The notes beneath the pieces are model-generated. The model had not been told where the DNA came from and did not search any database. It saw only the letters and a program-made list of their open reading frames with translations. From Agrococcus sp. KRD186 (GTDB lineage: Bacteria; Actinomycetota; Actinomycetes; Actinomycetales; Microbacteriaceae), in NCBI RefSeq assembly GCF_017168255.1, contig NZ_JABFAP010000001.1, positions 2,241,783-2,280,544 of the forward strand: DNA of 38,762 bases. The letters run 5' to 3'. Both the position numbers and the translations under genes were made by a program. Below are positions 9,251-16,155 of the stretch, one piece after another. Positions within the stretch are counted from its first letter, which is position 1, and each line of letters opens with the position of its first letter.

Positions 9251-9371
9251 TCGCTGGCTGCGACGACACCTGGCCGCCCGAGCGCGCGAACTCAAGCGAT
9301 CCCTGCACTGCACTCTCTGTCGGTGGTGCCCCATATCTTGACTGGCCAGCGAACTAGGACAAGGAGAGAAC

Positions 9372-10415
9372 GTGCATGACGAGAACAAGGATCTCGCGCC
9401 GTTACGTGGAGCGATCGAGGCTGCCGAGGCCGGGCCCGGCGCACTCGTGGATCGCGTGTCGACGCTGGTCGAGCAGACCCGAGGCATCGTCGCGATGCAG
9501 ACGAACTCTGCGTTGACGCTGATGAACTGGCACATCGGTCACATGATCGACGTAGAGGTCCTGAAGCAGAAGCGAGCGGCCTACGACCAAGAGATTGTTG
9601 CCACTCTGTCGCAACAATTGACTGGACGATTCGGCCGAGGGTTCGATCGAACGAACCTGACGCGGATGGTGCGGTTTACGCAGCAGTTCCCCGACCTCGA
9701 CTCTGTTGCGACGCTGTCGCAACAATTGAGCTGGTCGCACCTCAAGGAGATCCTGCCGGTCCGCACGACTGAAGCACGCGCTTTCTACATCGACCAAGCG
9801 GTGTCGGGAGGCCTGAGCGTTCGAGCGCTGCGCGACCTCATTGGACGGCAAGGATTCGAGCGCAAGGAGATCGCCAACGCGCAAACGCCTGGCGGCTCGA
9901 TGGTTCCGACCGATAGTTTCCGCGATCCGTACTTGCTCGACTTTCTCGGCCTCAAGGACACCTACGCCGAACGCGATCTGGAAGAAGCGATCGTTCGCGA
10001 CCTGGAGTCGTTCCTGCTCGAAGTCGGCAACGGGTGGACCTTCGTCGCTCGCCAGAAGCGCATGACGATCGACAACGAAGACTTCTACCTTGACTTGCTC
10101 TTCTACTCGCGACCCCTGCACCGACTCATCGCCGTCGAGCTGAAGGTCGGTCGATTCAAGGCGGCGCACGAGGGGCAGATAAAGCTCTACCTGAAATGGC
10201 TCGATCGGTACGAGCGTCGGCCGGACGAGGAGCCGCCCATCGGCCTGATTCTCTGCACCGAGGCCAGTCGTGAGCAGATCGAGCTCCTGGAGATGCACAA
10301 GGAAGGGATCGCTGTCGCTGAATACTGGACGGCACTCCCACCCAAAGCAGAGCTCCAGCAGCGGATCACGGAGATCTACCGAGCGGCGCAGGAGCGCATC
10401 GCGCGGCGGCAATGA
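9372..10415 (+). CDS. DUF1016 family PD-(D/E)xK nuclease (YhcG-like)
   Basis: This 347-residue protein has the two-part DUF1016 layout. An N-terminal helical DNA-binding-like part contains NWHIGHMI, LTGRFGRGFDRTNLTRM and SQQLSWSHLKEIL. A C-terminal nuclease core follows, with D241 in FYLDLLFY and ExK-type E256-L-K258 in AVELKVGRF. DUF1016/YhcG proteins are predicted endonucleases found near restriction and defence genes. GTG 9372 is chosen because AAGGAGAG lies just before it; an ATG at 9376 is out of frame. A possible -10 (TATCTT) lies in the 121-bp gap after jetD, so it probably has its own promoter. Codon use is clearly less GC-rich than jetABCD or the next gene, a sign of separate acquisition. 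The role beside Wadjet is unknown. Confidence 0.85.
   Translation: MHDENKDLAPLRGAIEAAEAGPGALVDRVSTLVEQTRGIVAMQTNSALTLMNWHIGHMIDVEVLKQKRAAYDQEIVATLSQQLTGRFGRGFDRTNLTRMVRFTQQFPDLDSVATLSQQLSWSHLKEILPVRTTEARAFYIDQAVSGGLSVRALRDLIGRQGFERKEIANAQTPGGSMVPTDSFRDPYLLDFLGLKDTYAERDLEEAIVRDLESFLLEVGNGWTFVARQKRMTIDNEDFYLDLLFYSRPLHRLIAVELKVGRFKAAHEGQIKLYLKWLDRYERRPDEEPPIGLILCTEASREQIELLEMHKEGIAVAEYWTALPPKAELQQRITEIYRAAQERIARRQ
9596..9729 (+). repeat. 26-bp direct repeat inside the DUF1016 gene
   Basis: Two in-frame copies (9596-9621 and 9704-9729) match at 24 of 26 positions and share the perfect 16-mer CTGTCGCAACAATTGA, 108 bp apart. Both encode VATLSQQL. The first lies before the RFGRGF segment and the second before SWSHL. 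Family members have related residues at both places, but near identity of the DNA is unusual. Confidence 0.75.
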
Positions 10416-10453
10416 TCGGGCGGGACCCGCTGGCGAACTGCGTACGGCATCCG

Positions 10454-10465
10454 TAGCCTGGCGAC
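10454..10465 (+). promoter_or_regulatory. Leaderless promoter of the cupin gene
   Basis: TAGCCT (10454-10459) is followed by six bases and ATG at 10466, and no ribosome site is present. It marks the return to core-type DNA after the defence island. Confidence 0.5.
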
Positions 10466-10798
10466 ATGCAGAAGATCTCGATCGAGGCCCTCGCGCGCCA
10501 GCAGCTGGGCTCTGCCGCCCTCGCGAGCAGCGGTCGCGCGGCCGACACCGTCTTCGGCGGTCACGAGAAGGTGCTGCGGCAGACCGTCATCGGCATGACC
10601 GAGGGCACCGTGCTGAACGAGCACGAGAACCCCGGCGAGGCCACCATCTACGTGCTGCGCGGGCGGGTGCGGCTCTCGACCGCCGATGCCTCATGGCAGG
10701 CACGCCAGGGCGATCTGCTGATCGTGCCCGACGCCCGGCACGACCTCGTCGCCGAGGAAGATGCGGCGATCCTGCTCACGGTCGCGAAGCTGCGCTGA
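10466..10798 (+). CDS. Small cupin-fold protein
   Basis: The 110-residue protein is a single cupin barrel. The first motif region reads GTVLNEHENPGEATIYVLRGRVRL, and the second reads WQARQGDLLIVPDARHDLVAEEDAAILLTV. One His is present in the first motif (NEHEN) and one in the second (ARHDL), so metal binding is possible but not certain. Such stand-alone cupins often bind small ligands or act as accessory stress proteins; the substrate cannot be read from sequence. Its TGA overlaps the ATG of the next gene by one base (TGATG), so the two form an operon. Confidence 0.75.
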   Translation: MQKISIEALARQQLGSAALASSGRAADTVFGGHEKVLRQTVIGMTEGTVLNEHENPGEATIYVLRGRVRLSTADASWQARQGDLLIVPDARHDLVAEEDAAILLTVAKLR

Positions 10799-11202
10799 TG
10801 ACCGAGCAACCCTCGGCTGAGGAGAGCATCGCAATAGCGCGCAGGCAGCAGCTCGTGCTGCGGGTGGCCGCAACGCTGCTTGCGCACCACGAGGTGGACC
10901 TGCTCGCGCGCAGGCACAGCGCGCTGAGCGCCGATGAGCTGCGGCGTGAGCTCGACGCCGCGGGCGAGACGCTCGTCGCGATGCCGAACGATGCCTGGCA
11001 GCAGTTCGCGAGCCAGCTGGAGCTGCATCCGGTGCCCGACGCGGATCCGCCGGCGCTCCAAGCCTGGGTGCCGCTGTGGACGGCACACGGGCCCGCAGGG
11101 CGCAGCGCGCTGGTGCGGCTGACGCTCGAGCCGGGCGACGACCTCGAGCACTACGAGGTCATCGGGTTCGCGGCGGCACCCCCGCCACCCGCCGAGCACT
11201 GA
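10798..11202 (+). CDS. Hypothetical small acidic protein
   Basis: This is a 134-residue soluble protein of no family I can name with certainty. It starts MTEQPSAEESIAIARRQQ, has a helical N-terminal half with LLAHHEVDLLARRHS, and a C-terminal half with alternating strands (ALQAWVPLWTAHGPAGRSALV, RLTLEPGDDLEHYEVIGF) ending in a proline-rich tail. There is no signal peptide or membrane segment. It is coupled to the upstream cupin gene by a TGATG overlap and converges on the glutaminase gene, ending 9 bp from it. Being cotranscribed with the cupin suggests a joint role, but none can be assigned. Confidence 0.65.
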   Translation: MTEQPSAEESIAIARRQQLVLRVAATLLAHHEVDLLARRHSALSADELRRELDAAGETLVAMPNDAWQQFASQLELHPVPDADPPALQAWVPLWTAHGPAGRSALVRLTLEPGDDLEHYEVIGFAAAPPPPAEH

Positions 11203-11211
11203 GCGGGGCCG

Positions 11212-12426
11212 TCAGCCCTCGAGGATGCCGTCCGGATCGGCCACGCGCACGTCGTGCCCGTCGCGCCGCAGGCGCCGCACTCCCTCCCGCAGCATCCGCC
11301 GCCCGACGTCGTTGGCGGAGGAGACACGAGACAGGTCGACCAGCACGGGCGCGGCATCCTCCGGCACCCGCTCCAGCTCGCGGAGCGCCACCTCAGCCGC
11401 CGCGAAGTGCATGACGCCCTGCAGGTTGACCTCACGCATCCGATCGCCATCATCGTCGGGATCGACCACGCCGTGGAGCACGTGCGAAGCGAGCTCCGGC
11501 GCCTGCATCAGGTGCAGGCCCATGTCGCGCGAGAGCCGCTCGCAGGCGCGCACGCCGCGCACGCTGTTGCCGAACTCGTCGAGCCGCGGCGAGAACACGC
11601 CGATGCCCAGCTGACCGGGCAACGAGCCGAGCACGCCGCCCGAGACGCCGCTCTTGGCGGGGATGCCGACCTGCGTCATCCAGTCGCCGGCCGCGTCGTA
11701 CATGCCGCACGTCGCCATCACGCTCAGCACCTGCCGGCACACCCACGCCGGCACCACCTGCTCGCCGGTGAGCGGGTTGCGGCCGCTGGAGGCGAGCGTC
11801 ATCGCCATCACCGCCAGGTCGCGCACATCGACGAGCACCGAGCACTGGCGCGTGTAGCCGTCGACGGCGTCGTGCGGCTCATCCTGCAGGTGTCCGTTCG
11901 CCCGCACCATGTAGGCGAGCGCCATGTTGCGGTCAGCCGTCTCGCGCTCGGAGTCGTAGACCTGCTCGTCGACCTCGAGCGCGCGCCCGGCGAAGGCCGA
12001 GAGCCCCTCGATCACTCGCCGGGTGCTCTCGGCGGCGCTCGCCTCGGGCGGCCCCACCAGCGCGTGCGTCGTGATCGCACCGATGTTGATCATCGGGTTG
12101 CGCGGCCGCCCGCTGTCCTCGAGCGAGATCTCGTTGAAGGCATCGCCCGAGGGCTCCACCCCCACGTGCTCGAGCACCTCGTCGAGCCCGCGGTCGGCGA
12201 GCGCCAGCGCGTACGCGAAGGGCTTCGACAGTGACTGGATCGTGAAGCGGTGCTCGGCGTCGCCGACCGCGTACACGGTGCCGTCGATCGTGCAGATCGC
12301 GATGCCGAAGCGGTCGGGCTCGGCCGCGGCGAGCTCGGGGATGTAGTCGGCGAGCTTCCCCTCGTCGCCGTCGGCGATGCACGTCTCGCGCACCTCGTCC
12401 AGGTAGTCGGGCACGGGTGAGCGCAT
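11212..12426 (-). CDS. glsA: Glutaminase A with C-terminal STAS-like domain
   Basis: The first roughly 300 residues form a serine-dependent beta-lactamase-fold glutaminase that hydrolyses L-glutamine to glutamate and ammonia. The catalytic Ser-x-x-Lys is S65-L-S-K68 (FTIQSLSKPF). Other family blocks are visible, including NPMINIGAI, SERETADRNMALAY and CGMYDAAGDW, as well as AKSGVSGG. The last 90 or so residues (VNLQGVMHFAAAEVALREL ... VLVDLSRVSS ... VRVADPDG) look like a STAS or anti-sigma-antagonist fold, giving 404 residues against about 300 for plain GlsA. Such fusions are known in actinobacteria; the tail may sense nucleotides or mediate partner binding. The ATG at 12426 is preceded by a leaderless-type promoter. 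The gene is divergent from the DUF998-like pair with 33 bp between starts. Confidence 0.9.
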   Translation of the reverse strand: MRSPVPDYLDEVRETCIADGDEGKLADYIPELAAAEPDRFGIAICTIDGTVYAVGDAEHRFTIQSLSKPFAYALALADRGLDEVLEHVGVEPSGDAFNEISLEDSGRPRNPMINIGAITTHALVGPPEASAAESTRRVIEGLSAFAGRALEVDEQVYDSERETADRNMALAYMVRANGHLQDEPHDAVDGYTRQCSVLVDVRDLAVMAMTLASSGRNPLTGEQVVPAWVCRQVLSVMATCGMYDAAGDWMTQVGIPAKSGVSGGVLGSLPGQLGIGVFSPRLDEFGNSVRGVRACERLSRDMGLHLMQAPELASHVLHGVVDPDDDGDRMREVNLQGVMHFAAAEVALRELERVPEDAAPVLVDLSRVSSANDVGRRMLREGVRRLRRDGHDVRVADPDGILEG

Positions 12427-12438
12427 GGCCCGAGCGTA
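12427..12438 (-). promoter_or_regulatory. Leaderless promoter of the glutaminase gene
   Basis: On the minus strand TACGCT (plus 12433-12438) is followed by six bases and the ATG at 12426-12424. There is no ribosome site. Confidence 0.5.
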
Positions 12439-12459
12439 TGCCAGATGGGCTGAGCGGCC

Positions 12460-13647
12460 GTGGCGGTCACCGCTGCGTCGGCCGTGCGTGGTTCGATCGG
12501 ATGCGTGGAGGCAGGCAAGCGGGCACGCCCGGCACCGACGGCGCCGGGTCCGGGCGCCAGGCGGCGCGAGTCGCAGGCGATCCTCGCGGCGTGGGCCTGC
12601 TTCGCCGCCGGCCTCGCCTTCGGGCTGGTGGCGCTGGCGGGCGGACCCCGACCGATCGCCGGCGACCTCGGCGAGCCGACGGTCACGGTGCCGGCCGCCG
12701 GCATCGCCGCGCTCATCGCGGCGACCGCGTTCGTGCTCAGCACGCTGCTGCACCGCCGCCACGAGACCGCACCGATGCCGCCGTGGCAGCGCGCCGTCTC
12801 CCACGTCTCGACCGTCGCCCTCACGCTCGCCTTCGCCGCCGTCACCGCGATGGCGGTGCTCACCGGAGGCGAGATCCTGGCGCTGGGCCTGCAGGGCCTC
12901 CAGGCGCCGGCGGTCGGCGGCGCGCTGCTGACGGCGATCGCGAGCTCGGCCGGCGGCTGGCTCGCCTTCCAGGCCGGCATCCAGCTGCGCACCCGCGACC
13001 TGGCCAACCTGCTGTTCGCCTTCCTGACCATCGGCACGGTCTTCGCGATGATCACCGCCGCCGACCCGCGCTGGTGGGAGCTGCACTTCTCCCGCCTCGG
13101 TGCCGGCGAGGGCGCCTGGGCGTTCAACGGCACCGTGATCGTCGCCGGCCTGCTGGTGGCGACGATCGGCTCCTACATCGGCCGCGACCTGCACCGCTGG
13201 CTGGGCGACGAGCGGCTGCGCGGCATCGGCGCGGTGGTGATCCTGTTCGCGCTCACCGGGCTCGCGCTCGCCGGCGTGGGGCTGTTCCCACTCAGCGACG
13301 GCCCCGGCGACGGCCCGCTGAGCGCGGGCCGGCTGCCGCACGACATCGCCGCCTTCGGCACGCTCGGGCTGTTCGCGGTGACGGCGGTCACGGTCACGCT
13401 CGTCATGCCGGGCCCGCCGCGCGCGATGCTGCTCACCACCGTCGGCGCCGGCGCCGCGATGATCGCCAACCTGCTGCTGTGGCGGCCGGGCGAGGTCTAC
13501 GGCAGCGCGGGCCTCGAGGCGATCGCCGTCGGCATCATCTTCGTCTGGATGACCACGCTCGTGCGCACCCTAAGCGCCTGCGCGCCGGACGCATCCCGCC
13601 CCTCGGCCCGGCCGACGCTGCTGCCTCGTGCGAAGGCGGATGCGTGA
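12460..13647 (+). CDS. Multi-pass membrane protein, DUF998-like (paralogue 1)
   Basis: The 395-residue protein has a basic N-terminal tail and then many hydrophobic segments, about eight to ten transmembrane helices. Between helices 5 and 6 lies WWELHFSRLGAG followed by AFNGTVIVAGLLVATIGSYI, which resembles the conserved block of DUF998 membrane proteins. The start is uncertain. GTG 12460 gives the longest form, but in-frame GTGs at about 12484 and 12505 are equally possible because the first helix begins near residue 41. It is divergent from glutaminase and its TGA overlaps the GTG of the next gene (GTGA), which encodes a paralogue. Substrate and function are unknown. Confidence 0.7.
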   Translation: MAVTAASAVRGSIGCVEAGKRARPAPTAPGPGARRRESQAILAAWACFAAGLAFGLVALAGGPRPIAGDLGEPTVTVPAAGIAALIAATAFVLSTLLHRRHETAPMPPWQRAVSHVSTVALTLAFAAVTAMAVLTGGEILALGLQGLQAPAVGGALLTAIASSAGGWLAFQAGIQLRTRDLANLLFAFLTIGTVFAMITAADPRWWELHFSRLGAGEGAWAFNGTVIVAGLLVATIGSYIGRDLHRWLGDERLRGIGAVVILFALTGLALAGVGLFPLSDGPGDGPLSAGRLPHDIAAFGTLGLFAVTAVTVTLVMPGPPRAMLLTTVGAGAAMIANLLLWRPGEVYGSAGLEAIAVGIIFVWMTTLVRTLSACAPDASRPSARPTLLPRAKADA

Positions 13648-14816
13648 GCGCGGCACCGCGCAAGACGGTCGTCGGGCGCACGGCGGGTGCGCCCGAGCAC
13701 GCGGGCGAGCGCTGCGTCGGGCGCGCGGCCGGCACCCGCGAGCGCGCCGAGCTGCACGCCGTCATCGCCGCGGCCGTCGCGGCCGTGGCCGCGTTCGGCA
13801 TCGCGCTGGCGGTGCTGCAGGGTGGCACGCACCCGATCGGCGGCGCCGGCTCGGTCGCGCGCGTAGCGGCATTCACGACCGGGTTCGCCGCAGCGGCCTC
13901 GTTCACGGTCGCGAACCTGCGCTCCGACGTGCCGCTGCCGACGCTCAGCAGGCGGCTGCGGCGCACGGTGCGGGTGACGGCGGTCATCGCGATCGCGCTC
14001 GTGACCTTCGGCCTCGGCTACCTCGGGGCGCTCTCGGCGGGCGAGATCTTCCAGGCGGGCTTCGTCGGGCTCGAGCTCGACGGCTTCGCGGGCGCCCTCG
14101 CGTGCGGCATCGCGAGCGGCGCGGCCGCCTACCTCGCGCATCCGCTCGGCGACGACATCTCGACGCGCACGCTCGGCACCCTCGTGCCGACCTTCCTGGT
14201 CGTGGGCGTGCTCTTCTCGATGCTCACCGCCTCCAACGAGCAGTGGTGGCAGCTGCACTTCTCCGAGCTCGGGGCGGGCGGCGGCATCTCGGGCTTCGCG
14301 TTCAACATCACGCTCGTGCTCTCGGGTGTGCTGGTGGCGACGATGGGCGGCTACGTGCGCGGCGACCTCGATCGCGTCACCGGGCGCGCCGAGCGGGGCG
14401 GCACCGAGTGGGTGGGGCGGCTGCTGGCGCTGATCGGGGCATGCATGGCGCTCACCGGGCTCGTGCGGGTCGACGTCGCGGAATGGCTGCACATCGCCTT
14501 CGCCTCCGGCATGGTCGTGGTGTTCGCGGCGCTCTGCGTCGGCCTGCCGCGGTTCGCGCCGATGCTGCCCCGTGCCATTCACGTGGTCTCGCTCGCGATG
14601 GTGCTCGGCACCGGCGTCGCACTCGTGCTGTGGGTGCCGGTCGGCTACTACAACTTCACCGGCTTCGAGTTCGCCGCCTGCGGCCTGATCCTCGTCTGGC
14701 TGAGCGTGTTCGTCCGCGCGATCGGGGCTGCGGCGGCAGACCGGGCGGATGCGTCGGCACGACTCGGTGCCCCCGGGTCGACATCCGGCGCACAACGCGG
14801 CACAGTGGTGCCATGA
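13644..14816 (+). CDS. Multi-pass membrane protein, DUF998-like (paralogue 2)
   Basis: This 390-residue membrane protein shares the layout of the preceding gene: a basic N-terminal tail, then hydrophobic helices, and the block WWQLHFSELGAGGG followed by FAFNITLVLSGVLVATMGGY. The side-by-side similarity in this block and in helix spacing shows they arose by tandem duplication, although overall identity is modest. The GTG start overlaps the stop of paralogue 1. Its TGA overlaps the ATG of the small DUF5302 gene, so the three form one operon. The two could form a heterodimer in the membrane; that is inference. Confidence 0.7.
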   Translation: MSAAPRKTVVGRTAGAPEHAGERCVGRAAGTRERAELHAVIAAAVAAVAAFGIALAVLQGGTHPIGGAGSVARVAAFTTGFAAAASFTVANLRSDVPLPTLSRRLRRTVRVTAVIAIALVTFGLGYLGALSAGEIFQAGFVGLELDGFAGALACGIASGAAAYLAHPLGDDISTRTLGTLVPTFLVVGVLFSMLTASNEQWWQLHFSELGAGGGISGFAFNITLVLSGVLVATMGGYVRGDLDRVTGRAERGGTEWVGRLLALIGACMALTGLVRVDVAEWLHIAFASGMVVVFAALCVGLPRFAPMLPRAIHVVSLAMVLGTGVALVLWVPVGYYNFTGFEFAACGLILVWLSVFVRAIGAAAADRADASARLGAPGSTSGAQRGTVVP

Positions 14817-15034
14817 CAAGTCACGATGCCGAACCGGAAGAGGTCGAGACCCCTCCGGACACGCCTGAGGGCAGCGAGACGCCGGAGGAGGCGCAGCGGC
14901 GCAAGTTCCGCGAGGCCCTCGAGAAGAAGAAGCAGGGCCACCACGGCCAGGGCATGGCCGACCAGGGCGGCGTGCAGGGCGCGCACACCGGTCCCGCTGT
15001 GCAGAAGCGGGTGCACCGCCGCAAGAGCGGCTGA
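14813..15034 (+). CDS. DUF5302 domain small protein
   Basis: This 73-residue, highly charged protein has an acidic disordered N-terminus, a basic helix RRKFREALEKKK, a Gly/His-rich middle and the C-terminal signature RVHRRKSG. This pattern fits the DUF5302 family of actinobacteria, whose function is unknown. No membrane segment or signal is present. The start ATG overlaps the stop of the upstream membrane protein by 3 bp (14814-14815 shared), so it is the last gene of that operon. A strong hairpin follows at 15060-15089. Confidence 0.85.
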   Translation: MTSHDAEPEEVETPPDTPEGSETPEEAQRRKFREALEKKKQGHHGQGMADQGGVQGAHTGPAVQKRVHRRKSG

Positions 15035-15059
15035 GCCGGCCCGGCAGCCTCCCGACTGC

Positions 15060-15089
15060 ACGCGACCCGGCGGATGCGTCGGGTCGCGT
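15060..15089. terminator. Bidirectional hairpin terminator between convergent genes
   Basis: ACGCGACCCG (15060-15069) and CGGGTCGCGT (15080-15089) form a perfect 10-bp stem with a 10-base loop between the convergent DUF5302 and MBL-fold genes. There is no U-tract, as is common in GC-rich actinobacteria. The loop region contains a copy of the over-represented GCGGATGCG. Confidence 0.6.
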
Positions 15090-15101
15090 CGTCGTGCGCG
15101 C

Positions 15102-15836
15102 TCAGTCGGTGGTGGCCAGGTAGGCCAGCTGCGCGGCCATCGACGCCTCGGCGGCGAAGCGGATCGACGCGTCCACGTCGGGGTAGACGCGGTCGGTGAC
15201 CTCGGCGACCTTGGCATCAGCAGCCGTCGTGCCCAACGCCGCGAGCGCCTCCCGCACCTCGCCGAGGCGCTCCTTGCGGTGCGCGCGGTACTCGCGTGCC
15301 GCCTCGGCGATCGACGCGCGCGGCTCGCCGTGGCCGGGCAGCACCTCGAGCTCGCCGAGCGCCTCGAGCTTGTCGAGGCTCGCGAGGAAGGCGCCCACCG
15401 AGCCGTCCGGGTGCGTGATCACGGTCGAGCCGCGGCCCAGGATGGTGTCGCCGGTCAGCACCGCGCGGCCGGGCACGACGATGCAGATCGAGTCGGAGGT
15501 GTGGCCGGGGGTGGCAAGGATCTGCAGCTCGACGTCGTCGACCGGGATCCACTCGCCGTCGATCAGCGGCTCGCCGCCGAGGCACTGCTCGGGGTCGAGG
15601 CCGCGCAGCTCGGCGCCGACCGAGCGCGCGAGCTCCGCGGCGGCCTCCGTGTGGTCGGTGTGGCGATGGGTGACCAGGATGAGCCGCGGCGCGAGCGCCA
15701 CCAGCCGCTCGACGTGCTCGGCATCGGCCGGGCCCGGGTCGACGACGACCTGACCACCCCCCAGCACGTAGGTGTTCGTGCCGTCGAGGGTCATCGGGCC
15801 AGGGTTGGGCGCGAGGATGCGCTCGATGTCGACCAT
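15102..15836 (-). CDS. MBL-fold metallo-hydrolase (LACTB2/glyoxalase II-like)
   Basis: The 244-residue protein is a metallo-beta-lactamase-fold hydrolase. The zinc-binding motif HRHTDH is at residues 57-62. A later TPGHTSDS supplies the next His, GDTILG the bridging Asp, and PGHGEP the C-terminal His. The N-terminal NPGPMTLDGTNTYVLG is characteristic of the LACTB2 branch (endoribonuclease or thioesterase-like activities). The substrate cannot be fixed from sequence. The ATG at 15836 has a leaderless-type promoter whose -10 contains the stop codon of the neighbouring small membrane protein gene, so the two are adjacent but separately transcribable. Confidence 0.88.
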   Translation of the reverse strand: MVDIERILAPNPGPMTLDGTNTYVLGGGQVVVDPGPADAEHVERLVALAPRLILVTHRHTDHTEAAAELARSVGAELRGLDPEQCLGGEPLIDGEWIPVDDVELQILATPGHTSDSICIVVPGRAVLTGDTILGRGSTVITHPDGSVGAFLASLDKLEALGELEVLPGHGEPRASIAEAAREYRAHRKERLGEVREALAALGTTAADAKVAEVTDRVYPDVDASIRFAAEASMAAQLAYLATTD

Positions 15837-15848
15837 GCCCCGACCCTA
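15837..15848 (-). promoter_or_regulatory. Leaderless promoter of the MBL-fold gene
   Basis: TAGGGT on the minus strand (plus 15843-15848) is followed by six bases and ATG. The TAG of this box is also the stop codon of the upstream small membrane protein. Confidence 0.5.
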
Positions 15849-16097
15849 CGCGCTGCCGTCGCTGGGGCCGCGACCGCGGTGCCTGCGGATGGCCCACGCG
15901 ATGCAGGCGCCGCCCAGCACGGCGCACCCGGCGGCGAGCACCAGCAGCGCCACCCAGATGTCGAGCGGCGCCGAGCCCGGCACCCGGAGGGCCACCGCAT
16001 TGATCACCGCCGCGACGGCGAACAGCAGCGCGAGCACGAGCACCGCTGCACCGATGGTGCGCAGCGGCGACCGCGGCGAGGCCGGATCGGGTGCCAT
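15846..16097 (-). CDS. Small two-helix membrane protein
   Basis: The 83-residue protein has a short N-terminal tail, one hydrophobic helix (about 13-35, GAAVLVLALLFAVAAVI), a short loop (RVPGSAPLD), a second helix (about 46-69) and a basic C-terminus RRHRGRG. It has no recognised family. The ATG at 16097 is supported by a TACGAT-6-ATG leaderless promoter. It lies directly upstream of the MBL-fold gene on the same strand and diverges from rmuC. No function can be inferred. Confidence 0.7.
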   Translation of the reverse strand: MAPDPASPRSPLRTIGAAVLVLALLFAVAAVINAVALRVPGSAPLDIWVALLVLAAGCAVLGGACIAWAIRRHRGRGPSDGSA

Positions 16098-16109
16098 GCG
16101 GCCATCGTA
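16098..16109 (-). promoter_or_regulatory. Leaderless promoter of the small membrane protein gene
   Basis: TACGAT (plus 16104-16109, minus strand) is followed by six bases and the ATG at 16097. Confidence 0.5.
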
Positions 16110-16155
16110 AGCGCGTCGGACACCGGATGTCACCGGCCTCTGGTGCCATGGAGCC

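Noticed and set aside
9251-9371. tRNA or attachment site between jetD and the DUF1016 gene
   Set aside because: No cloverleaf or direct repeat with the left part of the island was found. Only a possible -10 and a ribosome site are visible.
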